64,000 nucleotides of DNA, taken from contig CAWIQY010000015.1 in the NCBI GenBank assembly GCA_963838375.1, positions 124,001 to 188,000 of the forward strand, given 5' to 3'. Under the pieces are notes generated by a model. The model was not told the DNA's origin. It saw only the letters and a program-made list of their open reading frames with translations, and ran no database searches. Origin of the DNA: DVED01 sp963838375 (GTDB lineage: Bacteria; Cyanobacteriota; Cyanobacteriia; Cyanobacteriales; Geitlerinemataceae). A program made the position numbers and the translations under genes. The first letter of the stretch is position 1. Every line of letters begins with the position of its first letter. Shown here in pieces: positions 25,083-32,326 of the stretch.

Positions 25083-26144
25083 TTAGGCATCCGCAATTTG
25101 CAAGTCTAACCGATCCCGAGTCCGCCGATGCCAAACCTGACTATCCAGTGCCATATTCTCAATGGTGCTTGCCAAGCGCAGGGCGTTGAGGGCTTGTTCG
25201 CCGCCGACAGACGGAAGACTTCTACCTCGAACACAATAGACGAAGTGTTCTAATTCGGCATGGAGTGGCTCGATCTTACTGGTATGAACTTTTTCGATCG
25301 TACCGTCTTGACGATAGAGCACCTGACCGTAATCGGTGGTGTAGTCGGCGCTGGTTTGGCGGTAGACCGAAATTTCGTTATTGAGAAAATCTGCTTCAGC
25401 CAAAGACTTCTGACAATGAGCAGACAGAGAACGGATTTTGCGATGTGTCACCTTGCTCGCCGTCAGGGTGGCGACGACGCCGTTGGCAAACCCCAAGGTT
25501 GCCGTGACGTAATCGAGATATCCCGTCTCGGAAATGCTGCTGCCGCTTGCGGTCACCTGGACAACCCGATCGGGAACTAATTCTAACAGCAAATCGATAT
25601 CGTGGATCATCAAGTCGAGCACCACGGAAACATCGGCAGCGCGGTGAGTGTACGGACTCATCCGGTGCGCTTCTACCGCTAGCAACTCTTCTGCTTGCAA
25701 CACCTTTCGCAGTTCTGCAAAAGCGGGGTTAAAGCGTTCGATGTGTCCCACTTGCAAGATGCACCCCGACGCTGCCGCCGCATTGACTAGGGATTCTGCT
25801 TCCTCGATACTCGATGCGATCGGTTTTTCGATTAAAACATGAATCCCCGCTTGCAAACAGTTCATGCCGACGGAGTAGTGTAGGCGCGTGGGGACAGCAA
25901 TACAGACTGCATCCACATGAGGCAGGAGGTTGCGATAATCTTCAAAGAAGCGAACGCCATACTGACTGGCAGTATTGACGCCCCGCTCGATATTTATATC
26001 GGCAATCCCTACCAATTCCACATTTTTCAGTAAACCCAGAACTCGGGCATGGTGCTGACCCATATTGCCCACACCGATGACACCGACGCGAATCGGTTCT
26101 GGTTCGACCCGCATCGACGAACTTTTCAGATAACTGACGGACAT
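25083..26144 (-). CDS. Gfo/Idh/MocA-family NAD(P)-dependent oxidoreductase
   Basis: 353 residues from ATG 26144, chosen because GGGAG lies about 11 bases upstream; a longer frame starts at 26180. The N-terminal Rossmann fold reads RVGVIGVGNMGQHHARVLG, with LVGIADINIERG and VDAVCIAVPTRLHYSVGMNCL; the active-site Lys is in the VLIEKPIASSIEEAESL motif near 110. The C-terminal alpha/beta domain contains VLDLMIHDIDLLLELVP, the family His/Asp region. These enzymes oxidise or reduce sugars, inositols or sugar nucleotides. The substrate cannot be read from sequence; a UDP-sugar dehydrogenase is possible given the many glycan genes in the window. It precedes tgt with 154 bases between them. Confidence 0.9.
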   Translation of the reverse strand: MSVSYLKSSSMRVEPEPIRVGVIGVGNMGQHHARVLGLLKNVELVGIADINIERGVNTASQYGVRFFEDYRNLLPHVDAVCIAVPTRLHYSVGMNCLQAGIHVLIEKPIASSIEEAESLVNAAAASGCILQVGHIERFNPAFAELRKVLQAEELLAVEAHRMSPYTHRAADVSVVLDLMIHDIDLLLELVPDRVVQVTASGSSISETGYLDYVTATLGFANGVVATLTASKVTHRKIRSLSAHCQKSLAEADFLNNEISVYRQTSADYTTDYGQVLYRQDGTIEKVHTSKIEPLHAELEHFVYCVRGRSLPSVGGEQALNALRLASTIENMALDSQVWHRRTRDRLDLQIADA

Positions 26145-26425
26145 ATTGAATTGCGCTCCCAAACACTCCTCGTACACCACAGGGCGTCAGTTCCTAGGTG
26201 GGCGATCGATCGTTACAAAACTGCCATCCGCAAACCCAATGCTAGAGGGAAAAATTGCTCGAGGCAACTCGTTGCTGATGACCGATTTTGGCACGCACCT
26301 TACTAGGTAAATTTTCTTAACCCTCAAATCACCCAAATCTTATCACAGCGTTTTAATTTGTAAAGAATCGTGAAACGGTTATGGGTTACTGGCTAGTCGT
26401 TAATGAGTACAGAAGAATGGGAGTG

Positions 26426-26779
26426 TCAGCCAAAGGTGGAACCATTCCAACCCCACATCGAACGTTCGGCATCGGCAAATTCGATATAGATGCGGTTTTG
26501 GGGAACGCCAAGTCGATCGCTAATTTGCTGGCAAAAGTCTTGACTCATGGCTTTTGTTCCCTTCCCTGACATCTGACCGATACTTTTGATTTCGACGTAG
26601 CAAACCGGTTCCGTCGTGCCACCAAACGTCATGGCAACATTCGGTTCAAATGCCGTCATCACGTAGGATTCTGGTTTTCCGAGGTGCTTTGCCAGTTTCG
26701 CCGACAGTTCTTTGAGCATTTCTTCTACCGACGATCGATCGATCGTTGCGGCGGACGTTTGAACTTTAATTAAAGGCAT
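26426..26779 (-). CDS. MIF/phenylpyruvate tautomerase family protein
   Basis: 117 residues, the usual macrophage migration inhibitory factor size. The protein starts MPLIKVQTS, so the catalytic Pro is at position 2 after Met removal. The family C-terminal signature GVPQNRIYIEFADAERSMWGWNGSTFG is present in outline, and VCYVEIKSIG lines the trimer core. A Lys equivalent to MIF Lys32 is present near 33-35. MIF homologues have keto-enol tautomerase activity; the physiological substrate in cyanobacteria is unknown. It is a cytoplasmic trimer by analogy. It is isolated, with a heptamer-repeat spacer between it and the flavin reductase gene. Confidence 0.95.
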   Translation of the reverse strand: MPLIKVQTSAATIDRSSVEEMLKELSAKLAKHLGKPESYVMTAFEPNVAMTFGGTTEPVCYVEIKSIGQMSGKGTKAMSQDFCQQISDRLGVPQNRIYIEFADAERSMWGWNGSTFG

Positions 26780-26814
26780 ATATCAAGGGGTAATTGGTAA
26801 TGACTAGTTGCTAG

Positions 26815-26876
26815 TTAATAGTTGCTAGTGGTTTATGTTTAGGAACCATCAACTATTAACTATTAACGATTAACAA
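26815..26876. repeat. Heptamer-type repeat tract
   Basis: Imperfect 7-bp units, TAGTTGC/TAGTTAA on one side and ACTATTA/ACGATTA on the other, fill the spacer between two minus-strand genes. The two halves are roughly complementary and could fold. Confidence 0.7.
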
Positions 26877-26879
26877 AGA

Positions 26880-27410
26880 TCAGCCGCCGTAAGTCCATCC
26901 GGTACTAGCGAGATCGAGGATTTCGCCGTCGCGATGGACGCCTGCCGCGATCGCCTCTGCCACAAACACGGTATGATCCCCATGTTCCACACTACCCACA
27001 ACTTTGAACTCGATGTACCCGAGAGAATCTTGGATAATCGGGCATCCGGTTTCCCCAAGATAGAATTCAACATCCTCGAATTTATTGCCGACCCGCCGTT
27101 GAGGCTGGAAGAATTTTTGGGCGAGTTCCTTTTGTCCCAGTTCGAGAAAGCTGAGTGCAAATACGCCGCTGGCTTTGATTGCCGCATGAGAACTGCTGTC
27201 TTTTTTGACGCAGTTGGTTACTAGAGGGGGTTCAAAGGAGGCTTGGTTGACCCAGCTGGCGGTAAAGCCGTTGACATCTTCGCCGTTTTTCACGCCGCAG
27301 ATATAGAGTGCGTGAGGGATTTTCCGCAGGAGTTTGGTTTTCGCTTGTTTATCTAGCAAGGTTCTATGGGATCGATTTACGGTAATTAGTTTAGCGTTAA
27401 ATTGGGGCAA
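26880..27410 (-). CDS. Flavin reductase-like FMN-binding protein
   Basis: 176 residues with a flavin_reduct domain over nearly the whole length: ALYICGVKNGEDVNGFTASWVNQASFEPPLV near 34-64, CVKKDSSSHAAIKASGVFALSFL near 67-90, YIEFKVVGSVEHGDHTVFVAEAI near 130-155. This split-barrel fold binds FMN or FAD and reduces it with NAD(P)H. The same module forms the C-terminus of cyanobacterial diflavin flavoproteins (Flv), but here it is free-standing, with no metallo-beta-lactamase or flavodoxin domain. Its electron partner is unknown. The [2Fe-2S] ferredoxin gene is far away (51.5 kb). Confidence 0.9.
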   Translation of the reverse strand: MPQFNAKLITVNRSHRTLLDKQAKTKLLRKIPHALYICGVKNGEDVNGFTASWVNQASFEPPLVTNCVKKDSSSHAAIKASGVFALSFLELGQKELAQKFFQPQRRVGNKFEDVEFYLGETGCPIIQDSLGYIEFKVVGSVEHGDHTVFVAEAIAAGVHRDGEILDLASTGWTYGG

Positions 27411-27718
27411 TGCGCCTGTGTGTAACGATCGATCCTGATATCAGATCGTTGGTCTGTGAAGAAAGTTCGATCGATCGCGCATTTTTTCGATCTACTTGAA
27501 TTGCTCAATTGACTATTGCGAACTTTCTCTGTATGGGAAATTCAGTTCAAAATACGATGAGTTGTTTTTGTGATAATGACGCCGAAACATGGGTGCATAA
27601 TTGTCATTGTGGGCGATCGATCGTCAGGTTTGGCATCCAAAAGAAGTATGTGGTGAAACCTACTAATTCAGATGTTAGACTGCCGTGGTGATATAATTAA
27701 AAGTGAGGCGGCGCATTT
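27411..27718. other. 308-base spacer before a small reading frame
   Basis: Rich in GATCGATCG words. TATAAT-like sequence near 27692 and GTGAGG near 27703 could be the promoter and ribosome binding site for the 48-residue frame at 27719. Nothing else is seen. Confidence 0.4.
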
Positions 27719-27865
27719 ATGCAGGCTGCCGCGCAGGACTTCGACACTGCGATTATGGCTCAGACCATTCAGGACGCCGCAGACCAGATTTCGGAGTCAC
27801 TGAGAACAATATCGCCACTGCTCTTCTGGCTAGGATTTGAAGAGAACGATACTGACGAGTTTTAA
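27719..27865 (+). CDS. Possible 48-residue small protein
   Basis: ATG 27719 to TAA 27865 encodes an acidic small protein (opening MQAAAQDFDTAIMAQ, then DAADQISESLRTISPLLFW and an EENDTDEF tail). The pattern is an amphipathic helix followed by a short hydrophobic patch. GAGG lies about 12 bases upstream and a TATAAT-like hexamer is about 27 bases upstream. It ends 7 bases before the end of the convergent Hsp70-like gene. I do not recognise a family; only its context and coherent amino-acid composition argue for it. Confidence 0.4.
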   Translation: MQAAAQDFDTAIMAQTIQDAADQISESLRTISPLLFWLGFEENDTDEF

Positions 27866-27872
27866 GAAATAC

Positions 27873-29471
27873 TCAACTTAACTGAATGACCGATCGATCT
27901 TCCAATAAAGTTTCCATCGTCAGCAAATCTTCAACAGAAATGCGTAAAAAACGCCGATCGTCGATTCTGAATTGCACTTTAATCCGATCGGTTCCGGGAT
28001 TTCCTAATGGGTTGAGTTGGGCAATACTACGACCTTCCTGGGTATCATTTAGAGGTTTCACAGCGGTTCGATCGTTACTTACAGAACGAGTCACCAACCG
28101 ATCGCCATCAAAGTAAATTTCGGTTCCGGCGCTGTCATTCCCCAGTTCTCCTAAGACTAACTCAATTTTAGGTTGATTGGACATGGATGCTCCCAGAAAT
28201 AATTCTACAGGTTCGTTCATCGGGTAAGGTTGACCGGCTTTAATAATCGGATGCCAGTTGTGAGTATTTTGTCGTCGATCCCAATATCGAATGCCATAGC
28301 TATGATATAAAAAGTCTTTAATTTCGATGCCTTGAGTCAGTTGTAATGCACCTGTGGCGATCGCATCTAAGGGTCTGTCGGCACGAATTTTACTGGCATC
28401 AAAGTATTGCTTTAACCAGGTTTGTACGGCAGGAATTTGCGATGTGCCACCGACGAGTAACACCGCATCGATATCGGCAACTTCTACCCCTTGGCGCCGC
28501 GCTTGTTGCAACACTTGGGTCATGGATTCATCGAGTTGTTTAAAAAACAGCCGATCGGTGAGAATTTGCTCGAAACGATCGCGATCGAGTTCTAAGCTAT
28601 AACTTTCAAAAGTTTCGTCGTCAAAATAAACTTCACTGGCTTTAGTTTGTAAAGATAGCTGGATTTTTAACCGTTCGGCTAACCGAGTGAGGATAGAGTT
28701 CTTCTCTAAGCCTTGAGTTTGTACGAAGGAATCGACCAGCCAGTTATCAATATCCGAACCGCCCAGATTTTGCCCCGCCTTGGCTAATACTCGCGCCGTT
28801 TGCACTTTTTGTCCGGAACTTTCGGAAAAGGATTTCTCGCCCCATTTCAGGATAAATCCTAAAGGTTTTTTGGTCGTGTTGCTGGCGCTTTCCAGCCGGA
28901 CAACCGACAAATCCAGCGTGCCGCCACCAAAGTCTACCACCAACACAATTTCTCGATCGGCTAAGCCATAACCCAACGCGGCGGCAGTGGGTTCGTCCAC
29001 CATTCTCACCTGTTCGATATCCAAATCTTGACAGACTTTTCCCAACCAATTTCGATAAATTTCAAAGCTATCAACCGGAACCGTTAAGATTAGTGAATCG
29101 ACAGATAAAGGAACGTCTCGGATCGATCGGACAATCTCCGTCAGAAACCACTGACCCACTTGCTCAAACGTGACAGTTTTACCATCTAGTTCCGGTAAAA
29201 ATCCTTGAATTTCCGAGCCGATTCCCCGTTTGAAATTGGAGAAAAAGCGCGAGTCTGTTTTGAGATCCAAACCCCGATCGATCGCCGTTTTTCCGGCAAG
29301 AATTTTGTCTTTCCCCGCATCTTCCACGTAAACCAAACTGGGAATCAACGGCGGATTTTGACCCTGCTGCACGCTCAATCCCGGCAGCTTCAGGGTTTCC
29401 GGTTGCTGGGTAACGGGGTTCCAACGGGCAACGACGGTATTACTCGTGCCAAAATCAATTGCGATCGCCAT
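27873..29471 (-). CDS. Hsp70-like actin-fold ATPase
   Basis: 532 residues. The nucleotide-binding domain occupies about 1-385: phosphate-1 loop AIDFGTSNTVVARW, DEPTAAALGYGL near 160, phosphate-2 loop VVDFGGGTLDLSVV near 180 and VLLVGGTSQIPAVQTWL near 325 (adenosine motif). After it comes only about 130 residues of beta-rich sequence (LGASMSNQPKIELVLGELG, RIKVQFRIDDRRFLRISVEDLL) and no helical lid, so this is a short Hsp70 variant and not DnaK. A chaperone or protein-remodelling role is likely; the clients are unknown. No CIRCE element is seen upstream. It is transcribed away from the acyl-CoA dehydrogenase cluster across a 154-base divergent region. Confidence 0.92.
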   Translation of the reverse strand: MAIAIDFGTSNTVVARWNPVTQQPETLKLPGLSVQQGQNPPLIPSLVYVEDAGKDKILAGKTAIDRGLDLKTDSRFFSNFKRGIGSEIQGFLPELDGKTVTFEQVGQWFLTEIVRSIRDVPLSVDSLILTVPVDSFEIYRNWLGKVCQDLDIEQVRMVDEPTAAALGYGLADREIVLVVDFGGGTLDLSVVRLESASNTTKKPLGFILKWGEKSFSESSGQKVQTARVLAKAGQNLGGSDIDNWLVDSFVQTQGLEKNSILTRLAERLKIQLSLQTKASEVYFDDETFESYSLELDRDRFEQILTDRLFFKQLDESMTQVLQQARRQGVEVADIDAVLLVGGTSQIPAVQTWLKQYFDASKIRADRPLDAIATGALQLTQGIEIKDFLYHSYGIRYWDRRQNTHNWHPIIKAGQPYPMNEPVELFLGASMSNQPKIELVLGELGNDSAGTEIYFDGDRLVTRSVSNDRTAVKPLNDTQEGRSIAQLNPLGNPGTDRIKVQFRIDDRRFLRISVEDLLTMETLLEDRSVIQLS

Positions 29472-29614
29472 AGAGTTTCTCGAAATTTGAACGAACTCCA
29501 GGGTGAGCCAGAGTCATGAGACCGATCTTCTTCACCAAAATCTCCATAAAGATAGAGGAATCCGATCGCGGCTCTCGTCGATAATTATCCTACGTTATGA
29601 GTCTGGTGCATTCT

Positions 29615-29620
29615 AGGAGG
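29615..29620 (+). promoter_or_regulatory. Shine-Dalgarno AGGAGG deciding an ATT start
   Basis: A perfect AGGAGG ends five bases before ATT 29626, which is in frame with the acyl-CoA dehydrogenase. An in-frame TAG at 29614-29616 precludes any start further upstream. Confidence 0.7.
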
Positions 29621-29625
29621 CTACT

Positions 29626-30843
29626 ATTAACACTCAACTTTTCCCCAGGGTATCCGATCGTCCCCCAAGCTGTCCGTCAGTTGCCGATGCTCTGTCTCGT
29701 GGAAATGAAATTGCCAAATTTTGCGCGGCGAATGCGGCACAGATCGATCGTCAGGGGGCTTTTCCGGCGCGGGAGTTTGAATTAATCGCGTCGGCGGGTT
29801 TGCTGGCGGTTCCACTGCAACCGCAATGGGGAGGGTTGGGATTGGGAATCGATGCCAGTCTTACCCATGAATTATTGCTGCTGCTCAAGCGGATCGGTTA
29901 CGGTAATCTCGCGGTGGGACGCATCTACGAAGGTCATGTCAATGCCCTACAACTGGTGCAAACCTTCGGCACTCCCAAGCAAATCGAACGGTATGCCATC
30001 GACGCTCGCGATCGTCATAAGATATTTGGGGTATGGAATGCCGAAGCGGGAGATGGCGTCAAACTCATTCCTCTCGACGGCGACGGGTATCGACTCGAAG
30101 GCTCGAAAACCTTTTGCTCTGGATCGGGTTTTGTGGAGCGCCCGTTTGCCAGCGGAGCCTTGCCGGATGGCAGTTGGCAGATGTGTATCGTGCCGATGGA
30201 GCAAGTGGCAACCCTCAGCGATCCCGATTGGTGGCAACCGTCGGGGATGCGGGCGACAGCCAGCTACAAAGTCGATTTTACTGGGGTCGAACTCGACTCG
30301 GAAGACATCATCGGTCAACCTAACGACTACCATCGTCAACCGTGGCTGACGGCGGGTGTCATCCGTTTCGCTGCCGTCCAGTTTGGTGCGGCTGAGGCGC
30401 TGTTCGATCTGACGCGCAGCTACCTACAAGATTTGAACTATACCGGTAGTCCTTACCAGCAAGAAAGGTTGGGCAAGATGGCAATCGCGATCGAGCAGGG
30501 CAATCTTTGGCTCGAGGGGGCTGCCGAAAAGGTGGCGGCTTATGCCCCCGTGTTTGGAGGCGATCCGGCAGTTTCTTACCCCCATACGGCTCGCTTGGTT
30601 GCTTATACCAATATGATGCGATCGGCGATCGAACAGATTTGTATGGATGTGATGCAACTGTGCCAGCGATCGGTGGGAACCCGAGGATTGATGCCGCCAC
30701 ACCCCATGGAACGCATCATTCGCGACTTGACGTTGTATTTGCGCCAACCTGCCTACGATGCCTCCATTGCCAACGTCGGACAGCACGTGCTTTCTCAAGC
30801 TACGCCGACCTCTTCGCCGACCTCTTCTTTATGGACTCCATGA
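29626..30843 (+). CDS. Acyl-CoA dehydrogenase-like flavoprotein, apparent ATT start
   Basis: About 405 residues if read from ATT 29626. The frame has no ATG, GTG or TTG until TTG 29800, yet upstream codons give sensible family sequence (KFCAANAAQIDRQGAFPARE, then LIASAGLLAVPLQPQWGGLG), so the N-terminal helical domain would be lost from 29800. Further blocks: GVWNAEAGDGVKLIPL and YRLEGSKTFCSGSGFV (the flavin/substrate beta domain, about 140-170), and a C-terminal helical domain with RSYLQDL, LARLVAYTNMMRSAIEQICMD in outline and RIIRDLTLYLRQPAYD. The usual catalytic Glu is not obvious, so it may act as an oxidase or hydroxylase relative. Its stop overlaps the PIG-L start (ATGA). First gene of the NodS/PIG-L cluster. 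Confidence 0.85.
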   Translation: MNTQLFPRVSDRPPSCPSVADALSRGNEIAKFCAANAAQIDRQGAFPAREFELIASAGLLAVPLQPQWGGLGLGIDASLTHELLLLLKRIGYGNLAVGRIYEGHVNALQLVQTFGTPKQIERYAIDARDRHKIFGVWNAEAGDGVKLIPLDGDGYRLEGSKTFCSGSGFVERPFASGALPDGSWQMCIVPMEQVATLSDPDWWQPSGMRATASYKVDFTGVELDSEDIIGQPNDYHRQPWLTAGVIRFAAVQFGAAEALFDLTRSYLQDLNYTGSPYQQERLGKMAIAIEQGNLWLEGAAEKVAAYAPVFGGDPAVSYPHTARLVAYTNMMRSAIEQICMDVMQLCQRSVGTRGLMPPHPMERIIRDLTLYLRQPAYDASIANVGQHVLSQATPTSSPTSSLWTP

Positions 30844-31586
30844 CTTCTGCTGTGTCTTCCTCTCCGTTCGCCGATCCGATCGATCTACCGTCGAAATCGA
30901 TCGACGACATTGCTGCCGACCCGGTGTTGGTGGTCGCCCCGCATCCCGATGATGAAACCTTGGGATGTGGCGGGGCGATCGCTTTGCTACGCGATCGGAA
31001 CATTACCGTTCGGGTATTGGTGATGAGCGACGGTACGCGATCGCATCCCAATTCTCGCAAATATCCCTCGCCTGACCTGAAAAAGTTACGCGAGTCGGAA
31101 ACGCGATCTGCCATGAGCATTCTTGGGGTGGATGACATCGATTTTTTGGGGTTGCCTGATGGCGATGTTCCCATGCAGGACGCACCGGAAGCCAACGAGG
31201 CGATCGATCGGTGTCAAGCCATTTTGGCATCGATCGCTCCCAAAGTCATTTTTCTACCCTGGCGATACGATCCGCATCCCGACCACCGCGCCACTTGGCA
31301 ACTACTCCATCGAGCTTCGGTCAACCTATCCCCCCAACCGCGATCGATCGAATATGCGATTTGGGATTGGGACGAAGCTCAGCGCCGGGAAATCCCGTCG
31401 GCACAGGATGTCAGCGTTTGGCGGTTGGATATTTCGACGGTGCTGTCTTCTAAGAAACAAGCGATCGCTGCTTATCGATCGCAAACAACCGATCTCATCG
31501 ACGACGATCCCCAAGGGTTTCGGCTGCTCCCGGAATTTCTGGCAAACTTTCAACGTCCTTGGGAGGTGTATCTGGAAGTTAAGTAA
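30840..31586 (+). CDS. PIG-L (LmbE) family N-deacetylase
   Basis: 248 residues from ATG 30840, whose TGA-overlapping ATGA couples it to the preceding gene; ATG 30831 is an in-frame alternative. The zinc-binding motif AHPDDE appears as APHPDDETLGCGGAIALL near 36-50 and the second metal/catalytic motif as YDPHPDHRATWQ near 145. VLVMSDGTRSHPNS and FLGLPDGDVP are also typical. PIG-L enzymes remove N-acetyl groups from GlcNAc-containing lipids or conjugates. Together with the neighbouring methyltransferase and GT2 transferase it probably acts on an amino-sugar intermediate. Its stop codon is embedded in a TAAGTAA-type heptamer array. Confidence 0.93.
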   Translation: MTSAVSSSPFADPIDLPSKSIDDIAADPVLVVAPHPDDETLGCGGAIALLRDRNITVRVLVMSDGTRSHPNSRKYPSPDLKKLRESETRSAMSILGVDDIDFLGLPDGDVPMQDAPEANEAIDRCQAILASIAPKVIFLPWRYDPHPDHRATWQLLHRASVNLSPQPRSIEYAIWDWDEAQRREIPSAQDVSVWRLDISTVLSSKKQAIAAYRSQTTDLIDDDPQGFRLLPEFLANFQRPWEVYLEVK

Positions 31587-31615
31587 TAAGTAATAAGTAA
31601 TAAGTAATAAGTGAT
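31581..31615. repeat. Heptamer repeat AAGTAAT x5
   Basis: Units at 31581, 31588, 31595, 31602 and 31609 (the last AAGTGAT). The first copy contains the PIG-L stop codon; the array also places TAA stops in all forward frames. Confidence 0.92.
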
Positions 31616-31735
31616 AAGAATTGAAGATTCGATCGGTGTAAGGGTGAATAGCATTTGTCCTTGTTCCCAAGTTACCAAACAGAACACAAGAACTATAAGT
31701 AATACGTGAAGGCTAAATTTAGAGAAGTTGCAACT

Positions 31736-32326
31736 ATGACCCATACAACCTCAAACTCATCCATTCCTCCCAGCTACTTTGAAGAACTGTATCGCGAAGA
31801 TCCCGATCCTTGGCAATTTGCGACTAGCACTTATGAAGCCGAAAAATATGCAGCAACGATCGCCGCTCTGCCGAAAAAACACTATGGTTCGGGATGGGAA
31901 ATTGGCGGTTCGATCGGTATTTTGACCGAAAAACTCGCCTCCCGGTGCGATGCGTTGCTGTCGATCGATGTATCCGAAACGGCTCAAGCACAAGCCATCG
32001 ATCGATGCCGCAGTTTGCCCCAAGTGCAGTTTGAAATCATGCGATTTCCCCAGCAACAACCCCAGGAAGTTTTCGACCTAATTGTGGTGTCGGAAGTGGG
32101 ATATTATTGGGGTTGGGACGATCTGCGGCAGGCGCGACAAAGTATTTTCGATCGCCTCGAATTGGGGGGTCATTTGCTCTTGGTTCACTGGACTCAAGAA
32201 ACGAATTATCCTTTGCGAGGCGATGAAGTTCACGATACTTTTTTAGAATGGGTTCCCACTAAACTGCGGTCTCTTGAGGCTCGACGCGCCGAGAAATATC
32301 GGCTCGATCTCTTCGAGCGGATTTAG
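31736..32326 (+). CDS. NodS-like SAM-dependent methyltransferase
   Basis: 196 residues from ATG 31736. The opening SYFEELYREDPDPWQFATS with YEAEKYAATIAALP is the signature of the NodS family. The AdoMet motif I is GWEIGGSIGILTEKLA near 55-70, followed by LLSIDVSETAQAQA, FDLIVVSEVGYYW and LLLVHWTQETNYPLRGDEVHD. NodS N-methylates the deacetylated glucosamine of Nod factors, and relatives act on sugars or amines. Here it follows a deacetylase, which fits deacetylation then N-methylation. The last 68 bases overlap, in convergent orientation, the 3' end of the GT2 gene, so the two transcripts are antisense at their ends. Confidence 0.92.
   Translation: MTHTTSNSSIPPSYFEELYREDPDPWQFATSTYEAEKYAATIAALPKKHYGSGWEIGGSIGILTEKLASRCDALLSIDVSETAQAQAIDRCRSLPQVQFEIMRFPQQQPQEVFDLIVVSEVGYYWGWDDLRQARQSIFDRLELGGHLLLVHWTQETNYPLRGDEVHDTFLEWVPTKLRSLEARRAEKYRLDLFERI

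Noticed and set aside
29472..29595. CIRCE heat-shock operator upstream of the Hsp70-like gene
   Set aside because: No TTAGCACTC-N9-GAGTGCTAA is present.
29597..29785. ATG 29597 as a start of the acyl-CoA dehydrogenase
   Set aside because: It is in a different frame and the product is not family-like; a single-base error joining it cannot be excluded and is mentioned in the findings.
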